This document shows positions 31,966-41,036 of a DNA stretch of 52,542 nt, one piece after another. The notes under the pieces are model-generated. The model was not told the DNA's origin, did no database searches, and was given only the letters and a program-made list of their open reading frames with translations. The DNA comes from Oscillospiraceae bacterium (GTDB taxonomy: Bacteria; Bacillota; Clostridia; Oscillospirales; Acutalibacteraceae): NCBI GenBank assembly GCA_902787025.1, contig CADAER010000003.1, positions 1-52,542 of the forward strand, written 5' to 3'. Within the stretch, counting starts at the first letter, position 1; each line of letters starts with the position of its first letter. The translations under genes were made by a program, and so were the position numbers.

Positions 31966-33453
31966 TCAGTCTGCGTCGTTCGCCGGTTCGTCATAGTCTC
32001 TTTCAGCCGCGGCTTCGCGCCTTATCATAAGCTCTTTGACTATTTTTTCCTTCTTGTCGCCTACCATATCGTAGAAGAGAATCGGAAGACCCTGAAGGAT
32101 GACGAAAGCGGCGGGGATAATCGTGTAAATCATAAGGAATTTGTTGAGCGTCGCGTCTGTCTGCGCGGCGTATGCGACATTGGCGTCGGTGGAGACAAGG
32201 TAGCCCGACCAGGTGTAGAGCAGCCAGGGACCGAGCGCCTTTGTGAAAGCGGAGGCGATTTTCGCGAAAAGGCCGTAGCCCGCGTATGCGAGACCTTCCT
32301 GGCGCTTGCCCGTCTTCCACTCGATTTCGTCAACGCAATCCGCTATCATAATGTTGGGCGTGACGTTGGTGTTGCCGTGCTGGAGACCGCAGAAGAAGTT
32401 GAGAATAAGGAAGGGGATGATAAGTCCGCTGTTGAAGCCGATTCCCGTCGCGACAAAGTAAAGAATCGCGAGAGAGGTGGCGCCGTAGACGCAGAAAAGA
32501 ATATATGTCTGCTTTGTGCTGAATTTCTTGAGAACGAAGTTGACAAGCAGAGTGCCGACCGCCGTGCCGATACCCATCGGAAGAAGGAGGGCGAGCTTGA
32601 GATCCTTCGAGCCTAAAAGATAAATCGCTATGTAGAGCGAAACGGTGCCGTAAACGCCTCTGCCGAAGCCCGTGAGCTTGGTGAGGGATACCATAAGCAG
32701 GTTCTTGTTCGTGAAAACGACCTTGACGGCGTCTTTGAGCGAGACCTTTTCTCTTGTGTAGGGGACTCTTTCCTTGTTGTTTATGAAGAAAATCATAACG
32801 AACAGAATGAATCCGAGAGCGCATACCGCCGTTGAGATGACGAGGTCAAGACCCTGAGCCTCAGCGTTTTTATACTGCTGCTGACCCATGACCGCCTTCA
32901 TGACGATGCCGACCACAAGAACGACTACCATACCGCCGGACTGACCGACGCTCTTCATAAATGAGGCTATCGAAATCGCGGACGAACGCTCCGAGGGATC
33001 GGGCGAACACAGGGCGCCGAAACATTCCGCGGGCCTTTCAACCGCGCAGCCGACCGCCGTGTAAAGCGAATAGATGACATACATCCATATAATGGCGAGA
33101 GTCTGGTTTCTTGTGTTGGGCGCCACGAAAACAAGCATTGCTATAATTGCCATCGGAACAGCGCCGAAGCCTATCCACGGCTTTGCCTTGCCGAGTCTTG
33201 TTCTCGTGTTGTCGATAAGGAAGCCCGTGACAAGTTCAATAACCGCGCCGATTATGCCCGCCGCGAGGAATACGGCTGAAATCTGCGAGGAGATTACGGA
33301 ACTGTCAAAGCCCTTGCCCTTGAAGGCGAAATCGGCAAAGAAGGTCTGGGTGTAGTCGGGCATCCATCCCGTAAGCAGGGCGACGCCGAACAGACCGATG
33401 CCGAATGTGAACATTTCGGACTTCTTCATATATTTCTTCTTTTTTTCGCTCAT
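31966..33453 (-). CDS. MFS sugar:cation symporter-like transporter (GPH family)
   Basis: A 495-residue integral membrane protein with 12 predicted helices. The GPH/MelB hallmark is visible near residue 360: NIMIADCVDEIEWKTGKRQEG, matching the D-x-x-E/D-Y/W-x-x-x-T-G-x-R segment of glycoside-pentoside-hexuronide symporters. The N-terminal FGIGLFGVALLTGWM and the charged NTRTRLGKAKPWI loop between helices 2 and 3 (D-N-T-R-T-R-x-G) fit MelB-type transporters. It likely imports a glycoside with Na+ or H+. ATG at 33453 follows AAAGGAG. It is divergent from a second MFS gene at 33623. Confidence 0.87.
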   Translation of the reverse strand: MSEKKKKYMKKSEMFTFGIGLFGVALLTGWMPDYTQTFFADFAFKGKGFDSSVISSQISAVFLAAGIIGAVIELVTGFLIDNTRTRLGKAKPWIGFGAVPMAIIAMLVFVAPNTRNQTLAIIWMYVIYSLYTAVGCAVERPAECFGALCSPDPSERSSAISIASFMKSVGQSGGMVVVLVVGIVMKAVMGQQQYKNAEAQGLDLVISTAVCALGFILFVMIFFINNKERVPYTREKVSLKDAVKVVFTNKNLLMVSLTKLTGFGRGVYGTVSLYIAIYLLGSKDLKLALLLPMGIGTAVGTLLVNFVLKKFSTKQTYILFCVYGATSLAILYFVATGIGFNSGLIIPFLILNFFCGLQHGNTNVTPNIMIADCVDEIEWKTGKRQEGLAYAGYGLFAKIASAFTKALGPWLLYTWSGYLVSTDANVAYAAQTDATLNKFLMIYTIIPAAFVILQGLPILFYDMVGDKKEKIVKELMIRREAAAERDYDEPANDAD

Positions 33454-33492
33454 ACCGTTGCTCCTTTCGTATAAACGAAGATTAACAAATTT

Positions 33493-33521
33493 ATTATAAC
33501 TTAAATAAAATAAAAAAACAA
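33493..33521 (-). promoter_or_regulatory. Promoter of the minus-strand MFS operon
   Basis: Minus strand: TTGTTT (33521-33516), 17-nt spacer, TATAAT (33498-33493), about 40 nt before the start codon. Confidence 0.65.
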
Positions 33522-33559
33522 TTGTTTTATCTTTTAATTTAAAACATATATATTACATA

Positions 33560-33589
33560 TTGAATTTATGCGGTGTTGTATGTTAGAAT
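33560..33589 (+). promoter_or_regulatory. Promoter of the plus-strand MFS operon
   Basis: TTGAAT (33560-33565), 18-nt spacer, TAGAAT (33584-33589), 33 nt before the ATG. It is back-to-back with the promoter at 33493-33521. Confidence 0.6.
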
Positions 33590-33622
33590 TAATTTGTTAT
33601 TCTGAACGCAGGGAGGAAAAAT

Positions 33623-35422
33623 ATGGCGGATGTCGTCAAAAAAGTCACGGGGTTTTTCCACGAGGTCAAAGACCACTGGAAAACTCCGCCTGAGGGCAAA
33701 TATGTTCCTTACAAAGAATATAAGGACATTTTTCTCGCGGTAGGCTTCAACTATTCGGGCAACAAGACTCTCGAATACATAGTGTTCGCGGCTTCGTGCT
33801 ACCTTATGATGTATCACTACAAGCTGCCCTACCTCACATTCTCGGTTATAAACATAATCAACATGCCGCTCAACTATATCTGGACTATGATGACCTGGTA
33901 TATTGCGGACAACCTCGGTTTTATGCCGAAGAAGAACGAGCGCAAATTCTACGGAGTTTATATGCTGCTCGTTGTAATCGGCGTGCTGATGATTGTGTTT
34001 GACCCGTCGGCTCTGTTCAATCAGAGCGGCAGGTTCGTGACCTATATGAATTCGCTCGAGGGCATAAGCTGCGCTTCGGCCTTCAAGATTCTCGGCACGC
34101 ACATTCTCTGGAACGGCTGGTTCGGCGCGAGAAACATATTCTGGCGCAAAAAGCTTATTCCGAAATTCGGCAGATACAAATACAGCCTTTACTGCAACGC
34201 GATTCCCAAGTGCATTATGGTAACTCTCATAGGCTGGCTTCCGTTTTACAACATTCCCGACGTTATCACGAGAGTCTGGGTCGCAAACCTTATGTTCGCG
34301 ATTTTCAACCTCTTCCCGTTTGACAACTCGACTGAAATGTGCGCGCAGAACATAAGCCCCAACACGAGGGAGCGAATCTGGGTGCGCACGATTCCCATAA
34401 AGCTTTCGCATTTTCTCAATTCCATTGTGGCGATTCTCATGCCCGTATTTATCGGCATGCTGCGTTACGAATGGGCGGACATCAACCTTTTCAAATATAT
34501 AATTCCCGGTTTCTTTATTTTCTGCGTCGCGGTGACGATGATTTTCGCGGGCAGAATCAAAGAGAGAATTCCGCAGCCGCCGCTTGAAAAGAAGGTTTCC
34601 ATAAGCTTCTGGGACGGCATGTTCGGAGTTATGCGCAACAAATACAAGTGGGTCAACACCATTGTCGGACTTATTGACTCGCTGGGCAACGGAATGCTTC
34701 CGTTCGCGACGATTCTCTACCTTTACACCTTCCGTCTGAGCGGTCTTATTTACAGTCTGCTTGTCGCTCTCGTTTCGTTCGCGGGAACGCCGCCCGATTT
34801 CTTCGCTCCGTATTTCCTGCGCAGGTTCTCCTACAAGCAGCTGATGATTTTCTATCAGCTTTCAAGGGCGATAGGCAACGGGCTGATAGTCGGGGCGCTC
34901 TGGTTCCTCGGAGACAGCGTAAACCTGTGCGGAACAATCTGCGTGGTTGTGCTTATCTTTATGGAGATGACGAAGACGATACCCGTTACGGCGGGACACG
35001 ATATGGATATCCGTATCAACGACTATCAGATGTATCTCTCTGGCGAGAGGCTTGAGAATTTCTCGGGCGTTTTCGGCTGGTTTACGGGACCCGTAACATC
35101 TTTTGTAAGCCTTATCATCCCGATTATGCTTCTCAGGTACGGCTTCAACAGCAACTGGGATGTTCTGTTTGTTGATTCCTCAAGAATAAAAATTATAGTT
35201 ATTCCCATATTAATCGACATAGTGGGTTATGTTCTTATGACAATTCCGTACCTGTTCTGGGATTACGACGACAAAAAGCAGGCTATGGTAATGGAGGTGC
35301 TCAAAGCGAGGGAGGAAGCCACGGGCGGAAACCTTGACGGCACGACGGACGGAGTTGACGAGTCGCTGACGGCGGAAAACGCCGCGGCTGAGAGCGAAAC
35401 CGAAAGCGGGGTGATTGTGTGA
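33623..35422 (+). CDS. MFS transporter, divergent GPH-like paralogue
   Basis: A 599-residue membrane protein, longer than the usual 450-500 for this family. About 12 helices follow a soluble N-terminus (1 to about 40). The segment AGHDMDIRINDYQMYLSGERLENF (about 460-483) occupies the place of the GPH signature with D-x-x-x-D-Y-x-x-Y-x-x-G-x-R. The C-terminal tail (from about 560) is acidic, Glu/Ala/Thr-rich and cytoplasmic. It shares little direct identity with the other MFS protein. GGGAGG precedes the ATG. Its stop overlaps the next start as GTGTGA, so the BspA-like protein is translated with it. Confidence 0.8.
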   Translation: MADVVKKVTGFFHEVKDHWKTPPEGKYVPYKEYKDIFLAVGFNYSGNKTLEYIVFAASCYLMMYHYKLPYLTFSVINIINMPLNYIWTMMTWYIADNLGFMPKKNERKFYGVYMLLVVIGVLMIVFDPSALFNQSGRFVTYMNSLEGISCASAFKILGTHILWNGWFGARNIFWRKKLIPKFGRYKYSLYCNAIPKCIMVTLIGWLPFYNIPDVITRVWVANLMFAIFNLFPFDNSTEMCAQNISPNTRERIWVRTIPIKLSHFLNSIVAILMPVFIGMLRYEWADINLFKYIIPGFFIFCVAVTMIFAGRIKERIPQPPLEKKVSISFWDGMFGVMRNKYKWVNTIVGLIDSLGNGMLPFATILYLYTFRLSGLIYSLLVALVSFAGTPPDFFAPYFLRRFSYKQLMIFYQLSRAIGNGLIVGALWFLGDSVNLCGTICVVVLIFMEMTKTIPVTAGHDMDIRINDYQMYLSGERLENFSGVFGWFTGPVTSFVSLIIPIMLLRYGFNSNWDVLFVDSSRIKIIVIPILIDIVGYVLMTIPYLFWDYDDKKQAMVMEVLKAREEATGGNLDGTTDGVDESLTAENAAAESETESGVIV

Positions 35423-36534
35423 GCCGCAAAAAAGAAAAACATATGCACGACCTTGCGGCGATATACAGCGAGACGAAGCTGGATATTCCCGCGGACGAGG
35501 TATGGACCTATCAGGTTGAAGGGCTCAAGGCTCCCGTAATCGGCAAACCCGTGGAAAACGCGGGCAGGAAAAAGGCGATAGTCGTTGTCATACTGCTTAT
35601 CGCGATAGGCCTTTCGATTTTCTTCTCGGTGCGCGCGGTTCACAGCGACACATACAACTACGAGCAGGTTGAGGACGGCTGGCAGTTCTGTAAATTCAGC
35701 AACCCCGGAGACATTACCGAAATCACAATAGATTACGCGGAAGGCGACAAATCGAAGCCCATTACCGAAATCCGCGAATACGCCTTCAACTGCGACGACA
35801 AGCTCATAAACATAACCGTCGGCAAGGATGTAAAGAAAATCGACGGCAAATCGTTTTACAGCGTATGGAATCTTCAGAACATCTATGTTGATGAAGAAAA
35901 CCCGAACTACTGCGACATAGACGGCGTGCTTTACAGCAAGGATAAGACAGAGGTCATCTGCTACCCCATTGACCACGACGCCTACCTGCGCGAAAAGGCG
36001 GGTATAAAAGAGGAGCTGTGGCCCTGGAGTGAAAACGGCGAATACGGCGAGGATTACATAAACGCCGTGCAGACTTACAGGGTTCCCGAAACGGTTACGA
36101 AAATCGGCGAGCTCGCTTTCAACTACGCGAACCTTGTTACCGTTTATCTCCCCGAAGGGCTCAAGACCATTGAGACGCTGGCGTTCTTCAAGTCGACATC
36201 CCTCGCGAATGTTATGTCATACGGAGCGGGCGGCGAATACAAATCGCTTCCCGAAGGGCTTGAGTATATCGGCTCAGACGCTTTCAGCTACGACCAGGCG
36301 CTCACTTATATGTTCATCCCCGCGAGCGTGAAATACATCGGCCACCACGCTTTCTGGGACACCTGCTACAAGGAGGACGGCGAGGTCAAGGGCGTAAGCG
36401 TTATGAATGTGGCGCTCGGCGAAAACGAGTTTGAAGGCTCGGTTGACACAAACGACCACTGGCTGCCTAGTTACGACTGGAAGCTTCTGAAGAAGACAAT
36501 CGATGTCAATTACTCCGCGCAGAGAGAAAAATAA
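35419..36534 (+). CDS. BspA-like leucine-rich repeat protein with one TM anchor
   Basis: A 371-residue protein starting at GTG 35419, whose last base and the next TGA overlap the MFS stop. It has a cytoplasmic N-terminus, one membrane helix (about 53-75) and an extracytoplasmic domain of BspA-type leucine-rich repeats (LRR_5), seen as ITEIREYAFNCDDKLINITVG, VKKIDGKSFYSVWNLQNIYV, VTKIGELAFNYANLVTVYLP and KYIGHHAFWD. LRR_5 domains usually bind proteins or glycans. Coupling to an MFS gene suggests a membrane-side partner for the transporter, by analogy with the divergent operon. The terminator at 36555 ends the transcript. Confidence 0.82.
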   Translation: MSRKKEKHMHDLAAIYSETKLDIPADEVWTYQVEGLKAPVIGKPVENAGRKKAIVVVILLIAIGLSIFFSVRAVHSDTYNYEQVEDGWQFCKFSNPGDITEITIDYAEGDKSKPITEIREYAFNCDDKLINITVGKDVKKIDGKSFYSVWNLQNIYVDEENPNYCDIDGVLYSKDKTEVICYPIDHDAYLREKAGIKEELWPWSENGEYGEDYINAVQTYRVPETVTKIGELAFNYANLVTVYLPEGLKTIETLAFFKSTSLANVMSYGAGGEYKSLPEGLEYIGSDAFSYDQALTYMFIPASVKYIGHHAFWDTCYKEDGEVKGVSVMNVALGENEFEGSVDTNDHWLPSYDWKLLKKTIDVNYSAQREK

Positions 36535-36554
36535 AACAGAGTTCAATAAAGAAG

Positions 36555-36580
36555 AAAACCGCCCGGAAGGGCGGTTTTTG
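36555..36580. terminator. Bidirectional terminator after the LRR gene
   Basis: AAAACCGCCC (36555-36564), loop GGAA, GGGCGGTTTT (36569-36578), with flanking A and T tracts. It separates the plus operon from the minus gene ending at 36612. Confidence 0.93.
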
Positions 36581-36611
36581 ATTTATGTTTTTCGATTGTT
36601 AAGGCGGGGGC

Positions 36612-37538
36612 TTATCTCACAATTTTTTCGCCGTCGAACATAATCACGCACTCGGCGGCTCCGCCGGGTTTGCCTCCCGATTTTATCCAGTCAACATAGG
36701 CGCGTCTGAGCGCTGTGTCGGTCGGCCACTCGTCAACGGGTCTGTCGGCGTATTTTCCGAAAACTCTCCAGGCGTCGTTGAACTCCTCGCCCTCCCACGA
36801 ATCGATGACCTCAAAATCTTTCATAAATTTGAGGATGTTTGAGTTTTCGGGAAGGAACTTCGGGTGGTTCGGATTGAGCAGCCAGGAGCCGCAGATGAAA
36901 ATTACCCTGCCGTCGGGGAAGAGCCAGTGCAGATGCTCCCACGCGCATTTGTAGGAGGCGAGGCGCACCTCGTCCGTCAGCGGGATTCCCGAGGACGGAA
37001 TATGAAAGCCTATGAGCAGGTCGCCGGGGTTGATGACGTGGCCGCAGCTCATTGTGAAGGGCTTGTTTTTCTCGCTGAAATGGCAGAGCTGATACTGGAA
37101 CCTGCCGTAGGCGACGCGGTCAAGGCGGAAGAAGCCGTCAAACCAGTCGGCGACGAAGGAGCCCGGCACGCCCTTGCACTCAATGCACTCAAGCAGCTTG
37201 CAGCGCAGGTCGTCCATTGTATCCCAGTAAATCTGCTCGTCAATTCCCATAAGCCCGTATTGCTCCCAAAGCTCATAGGTAAGCGAAAGGGCGAACACGA
37301 AATGCAGGGTGTAGCGGTTGTAGCCCATCCGCGCGGCGAGAATGTCGAGTTTCGCGAGCGTCTTGCCGTCAAGCCGCGCCTTGTGATGCTCGAATTTATC
37401 GTAGAGCGCGTCGAAGGTGCGGGCGTAGGATTTGTTCGAATCGAGTTTGTCAAGCACCTCGGTAAAAAGCGAGACCGCCTCTTCGGGGTAGTTGTAGCGC
37501 GCCATAAAATCCTGTAAAAAAGGTGTGTTGTGAAGCAT
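36612..37538 (-). CDS. NAT_N/GNAT_C-type acyltransferase-domain protein
   Basis: A 308-residue protein. The first half is helical (NAT_N-like), and the second half has the GNAT_C-type pattern GDLLIGFHIPSSGIPLTDEVRLASYKCAWE and LFPDGRVIFICGSWLLNPNHPKFLPENSNILKF. I recall this two-domain family in Clostridia, annotated as acyltransferase or DUF5596, without a known substrate. It is cytoplasmic. CCGGAGG precedes the ATG. It is the last gene of the minus operon led by SDR and GH127, which suggests that its substrate is a sugar derivative. Function inference is weak. Confidence 0.65.
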   Translation of the reverse strand: MLHNTPFLQDFMARYNYPEEAVSLFTEVLDKLDSNKSYARTFDALYDKFEHHKARLDGKTLAKLDILAARMGYNRYTLHFVFALSLTYELWEQYGLMGIDEQIYWDTMDDLRCKLLECIECKGVPGSFVADWFDGFFRLDRVAYGRFQYQLCHFSEKNKPFTMSCGHVINPGDLLIGFHIPSSGIPLTDEVRLASYKCAWEHLHWLFPDGRVIFICGSWLLNPNHPKFLPENSNILKFMKDFEVIDSWEGEEFNDAWRVFGKYADRPVDEWPTDTALRRAYVDWIKSGGKPGGAAECVIMFDGEKIVR

Positions 37539-37550
37539 AGTTACCTCCGG

Positions 37551-39395
37551 TTATTCCGAAACAAGCCAGACGGTCATATCGCACTCGCCGCGGTTTATGC
37601 AGGCGTAGAACGGTATGAGCCTTATTTCGCACGGCTCGTAGTTTCTCTCATAGGCGTAAAGCCCGCCGTCAAATGTGTTCTGCGTGAGGCGTCTGCCTTT
37701 AATGATGATATCCGTTGTGCCGAGTTCGTCATTCTTCTCGGTTCTGCAGTCGGCGGTTGCGCCGATTTTCAGGGCGCGCAGGTTTTCGCCGTTGTCAACG
37801 CTCTCGGCGCAGTAAACCAGCGGTCCCATTGTAACGGCGACTCTGCCCGCGTCCTCATTCACAAGGGGGTTCGCGTAAACGGCTTTGGGCGCTGTGTCGA
37901 GAACAAGACTGACTGTTGAGGCGCCGTCAATGTCGATATAAGCGTAGCCGTTTTCAATTACGGGGCTCGCTTTTGCTCCGTTGACCGTAAGAGCGTAATA
38001 ATCTTTTGAAAATCCGGGTATTCTCAGCGCGAGTTTGCCTCTGAACGAACCGTCTGTTGAAATATCAACTTCCGCGCCGTAAGGGTAATCTGTTTTAATC
38101 TTGATTTCGCCCCGCGAGGTCTTTACGGTTGATGAAATATACTGATGAATGTAAACCGTGTTCTCATCCTCGCCGCAGATATAATCGCCGATTGAAGCGA
38201 TGAATCTCGTTATGTTGGGCGGGCAGCACGAGCAGTCAAAAACCCTCTGCCTCACGGGCTCGGGGAAGGGCTCCTGCTGTTTTGGAACGCCTTTGTTTCT
38301 TTCTCTCTCCGCGTGAAGGAACTCAAGCGGGTTTTTATAGAAGAACGAGCCGCCGTCAAGCGACACGCCCGAAAGGACGCCGTTGAACATCGCTCTTTCG
38401 ATGACATCGCCGAAACGGGAGTCAACCTTCATTTTCTGCATACGGGAGGCGAAATAAACGAGCGCTATGGCGGCGCAGGTTTCGGTGTAGGCCCTTGAGT
38501 TGGGCAGGTCATAGGGGACGGTGAACGCCTCGCCCACAGCGGACTGACCGATGCCGCCCGTGAGATACATCTTTTTGTTGTAAATGTCGTCGAAAAGCGC
38601 GAAGCAGGCTTTTTTCAGCGCTTCGTCGTCATATTCGAGCGCGATATCCGCCATTCCCGCGTAGAGATAGCACGCGCGAACGGAATGACCCTCCGCAGTG
38701 AACTGCTCGCGGCAGGGCAGATGACTCTGGAAATATCTCGAGGAACACCAGTAATCTTCCGGGACCTCCTCCTGCATACCCCTGCGGTCAATGAAATATT
38801 TAGCGAGGTTGAGCCATTTCTTTTCGCCCGTGCAGCGGTAAAGTTTGACGAGGGCGAGTTCTATTTCCTCGTGGCCGGGAGTGTGGAAGGCGGCGGAATC
38901 CTCGACCCTGAAAACGCGGTCGATGAGGTCGAGATATTTACACATTATTTTAAGCATTTTATCCTTGCCCGTGGCGTTGTAATAGGCGACAGCCGCCTCG
39001 GTGAGATGCCCCGCGCAGTAAAGCTCGTGCCAGTCGCGGTTTGAAAAGCGTTTGCCGGGCTCGCAGACCGTGAAATAAATGTTGAAATAGCCGTCGGGCT
39101 GCTGGTTTTTCTCCATTAAATCAACAACCTCGTCAACCTGTTTTTCAAGGTCGGGGCGCGGCTCTTTTTCGATTATGAATGCGACGCTCTCAATCCACTT
39201 CGCTATATCGGAATCCCAGAAGATATGGGGTTTTTTCTCCATACCGTCCTTCCACTCGAAGCGGAAGGCGTCGAATCTGCCCGTCTCGGCGAAGCGGTCG
39301 CGGACGTTGTAAATCGTTTTTTCGGCGTTTGTTTTCTGACGGTCCTTCCAGAAGCCGTCGCCGATCGCAACATCACGGAACGAAATGTTTTTCAT
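37551..39395 (-). CDS. Beta-L-arabinofuranosidase, family GH127
   Basis: A 614-residue GH127 (DUF1680) enzyme. The N-terminal (alpha/alpha)6 barrel has DIAKWIESVAFII and DWHELYCAGHLTEAAVAYY. The zinc and catalytic residues of the family can be placed: E305 and C307 in YTETCAAIAL, and C390-C391 in the CCPPN motif; one of these cysteines is the nucleophile in characterised members. Beta-sandwich domains follow (about 440-614). It releases beta-L-arabinofuranose from plant hydroxyproline-rich glycoproteins or related oligosaccharides. It is cytoplasmic (no signal), so substrates are imported. AGGGGAG precedes ATG. It lies 12 nt from the SDR gene and 12 nt before the acyltransferase. Confidence 0.93.
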   Translation of the reverse strand: MKNISFRDVAIGDGFWKDRQKTNAEKTIYNVRDRFAETGRFDAFRFEWKDGMEKKPHIFWDSDIAKWIESVAFIIEKEPRPDLEKQVDEVVDLMEKNQQPDGYFNIYFTVCEPGKRFSNRDWHELYCAGHLTEAAVAYYNATGKDKMLKIMCKYLDLIDRVFRVEDSAAFHTPGHEEIELALVKLYRCTGEKKWLNLAKYFIDRRGMQEEVPEDYWCSSRYFQSHLPCREQFTAEGHSVRACYLYAGMADIALEYDDEALKKACFALFDDIYNKKMYLTGGIGQSAVGEAFTVPYDLPNSRAYTETCAAIALVYFASRMQKMKVDSRFGDVIERAMFNGVLSGVSLDGGSFFYKNPLEFLHAERERNKGVPKQQEPFPEPVRQRVFDCSCCPPNITRFIASIGDYICGEDENTVYIHQYISSTVKTSRGEIKIKTDYPYGAEVDISTDGSFRGKLALRIPGFSKDYYALTVNGAKASPVIENGYAYIDIDGASTVSLVLDTAPKAVYANPLVNEDAGRVAVTMGPLVYCAESVDNGENLRALKIGATADCRTEKNDELGTTDIIIKGRRLTQNTFDGGLYAYERNYEPCEIRLIPFYACINRGECDMTVWLVSE

Positions 39396-39407
39396 ACTGT
39401 TCTCCCC

Positions 39408-40211
39408 TTATACGGTCAGAAGACCGGCGTCGAGAACATACTGCGCTCCCGTTGCGAAACGCGCCTTGTCGCTCGCGAGGAAAAGAACGAGATTCGCGAC
39501 ATCCTCGCTTTCAAGCCAGGGAGTGTCGATGAGATTGCCGGCCGAAGCGCCCGCTTCCTCCTCGGGGGTTTTGCCCTCGATGGCGGCAAGGCCGTCGTTC
39601 ATCGGAGTGTTGACAGCGGTCGGGTGAATGCTGAGAACTCTTATGTTATAGGGTGAAAGCTCAATCGCCCACGCTTTGGTAAGGCCTGTGAGGCCCCATT
39701 TTGAAGCGGTGTAGTGCGAGAGGCGGTTGCCTCCGCGAAGGCCCATAACGGAGGAGTTGTTGATGATAACGCCGCTTTTCGCCTGCATCATATAGGGGCT
39801 TATTCTTCTTGTTACCATAAACGGACCTTTGAGGTTTATGTCAATCATCGCGTCCCACTCCTCGTCGGTCATTTTGTCGACGCTCTGGTGGGCGCAGATT
39901 CCCGCGTTGTTGAAAAGAACATCTATTTTGCCGAACGCCGCTATTGTGCCTTCGACTGCCCTTTTTATCGCTTCGTCATCGCGCACATCGCCCGCGAAAA
40001 CCTCGCATTTTCCGCCCATCGCCTCAATTTCGGCTTTCAGGCTTTCGAGCTCCTCGTTTGTGCCGAACGCGTATGCAGGATATTCAATCTTTTTCGCGAC
40101 ATCAAAGCCGACAACGCTCGCTCCCTCTTTCGCGAACGCGAGAGCCGTCGCTCTGCCCTGACCGTGAGCCGCGCCCGTGATGAACACGACCTTGTTTTCA
40201 AATTCCTTCAT
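39408..40211 (-). CDS. SDR-family oxidoreductase
   Basis: A 267-residue classical SDR. The coenzyme motif is TGAAHGQG (residues 12-19), then NNAG (about 95), the catalytic Ser in INNSSVMGLRG (about 152-162) and YTASKWGL with the Tyr-x-x-x-Lys pair (about 167-171). The end PxxVNTPMND resembles sugar or polyol dehydrogenases. It is the first gene of the operon with GH127 and an acyltransferase, suggesting that it oxidises a sugar such as arabinose or a breakdown product. GAGG lies upstream of ATG. It is divergent from a TetR regulator. It is different from the SDR at 16033. Confidence 0.9.
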   Translation of the reverse strand: MKEFENKVVFITGAAHGQGRATALAFAKEGASVVGFDVAKKIEYPAYAFGTNEELESLKAEIEAMGGKCEVFAGDVRDDEAIKRAVEGTIAAFGKIDVLFNNAGICAHQSVDKMTDEEWDAMIDINLKGPFMVTRRISPYMMQAKSGVIINNSSVMGLRGGNRLSHYTASKWGLTGLTKAWAIELSPYNIRVLSIHPTAVNTPMNDGLAAIEGKTPEEEAGASAGNLIDTPWLESEDVANLVLFLASDKARFATGAQYVLDAGLLTV

Positions 40212-40285
40212 TTTCAGAACCTCACTTTCATTTTAAAGGTAATAAAAATTAATAATTTGTCATTTATAATTTGTAATTTTATTTC

Positions 40286-40314
40286 AGTATATCAAACCCG
40301 TTTTGTCAAGTCAA
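40286..40314 (-). promoter_or_regulatory. Promoter of the SDR-GH127 operon
   Basis: Minus strand: TTGACT (40314-40309), 17-nt spacer, TATACT (40291-40286), 75 nt before the SDR start. AT-rich direct repeats (AATTTGTCAT, AATTTGTAAT) lie between promoter and gene. Confidence 0.6.
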
Positions 40315-40335
40315 CGCAAAACAAAGCCGCGACGG

Positions 40336-40364
40336 TTGAAAAAGCAAAAAAATTATTGTATAAT
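40336..40364 (+). promoter_or_regulatory. Promoter of the TetR gene
   Basis: TTGAAA (40336-40341), 17-nt spacer, TATAAT (40359-40364), 33 nt before the TTG start. Confidence 0.7.
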
Positions 40365-40397
40365 AAAATTCACTTGTTAAGGAAGGAGGAAAACGGC

Positions 40398-40958
40398 TTG
40401 CCCAATTTTACCGAAAAAGCGATAAAACAGGCGTTTACCGAGCTTGTGAGAGAGCGTCCGCTCTCAAAAATCAAGGTCAAGGATATCGTAGAGCGCTGCG
40501 GCATAAACCGTAACTCCTTCTATTACCATTACGCCGACCTGCCCGCTCTCGTTGACAGCATAATCTCGGACGAGGTTGACAAGCTTACGGACGATTCGTC
40601 ATCCTTTTCATCCTTTAACGACGCGTTTGTTTCCGTTGTCAGATTCATAACGGAAAACAGGCAGGCGTTCTATCACATTTACGGCTTTGTCGATCACACC
40701 GTTTCGGAGCGCTATCTTCTGAGCATGTGCGACAAGGTTGTTACCGCGGGCTTCGACAGGATATACGGCGACAGAAAGATTTCCGCGTCGGACCGCAAAA
40801 TCATAATCCGCCATTACAAGGAGATTTCGTTCGGCATGCTCTTCAACTGGCTGGAAAGCTCGATGAAATACGATATCATCGCGTATTTCAACCGTCTGTG
40901 CGAACTCAAACAGGGTGAAATCGACAGAATGATTGAAAATTCCGAAAAGAAAATTTAG
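40398..40958 (+). CDS. TetR-family regulator
   Basis: A 186-residue protein whose N-terminal HTH reads LSKIKVKDIVERCGINRNSFYYHYADLPALV (about 23-53), the classic TetR pattern with FYYHY. The C-terminal helical ligand domain is of the TetR_C_8 (DhaS-like) subgroup, used for many metabolic regulators. The start is TTG at 40398 with GGAGGA 7 nt upstream; no ATG lies in frame nearby, and the upstream open frame crosses the promoter. Divergent to the SDR-GH127-acyltransferase operon, it is the likely regulator of that operon. Its ligand is not known. Confidence 0.88.
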   Translation: MPNFTEKAIKQAFTELVRERPLSKIKVKDIVERCGINRNSFYYHYADLPALVDSIISDEVDKLTDDSSSFSSFNDAFVSVVRFITENRQAFYHIYGFVDHTVSERYLLSMCDKVVTAGFDRIYGDRKISASDRKIIIRHYKEISFGMLFNWLESSMKYDIIAYFNRLCELKQGEIDRMIENSEKKI

Positions 40959-41036
40959 GCAAAAATCAAAAAATGTCTGAAAACAGGTCAAATCGCCCCG
41001 ATTGACCGTTTAAAAAAATTAAATAGTGCATATAAT

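Noticed and set aside
41002-41036. TTGACC with TATAAT as promoter of the DUF308 gene
   Set aside because: The spacing is 23 nt, too long for sigma-A; only the -10 is credible.
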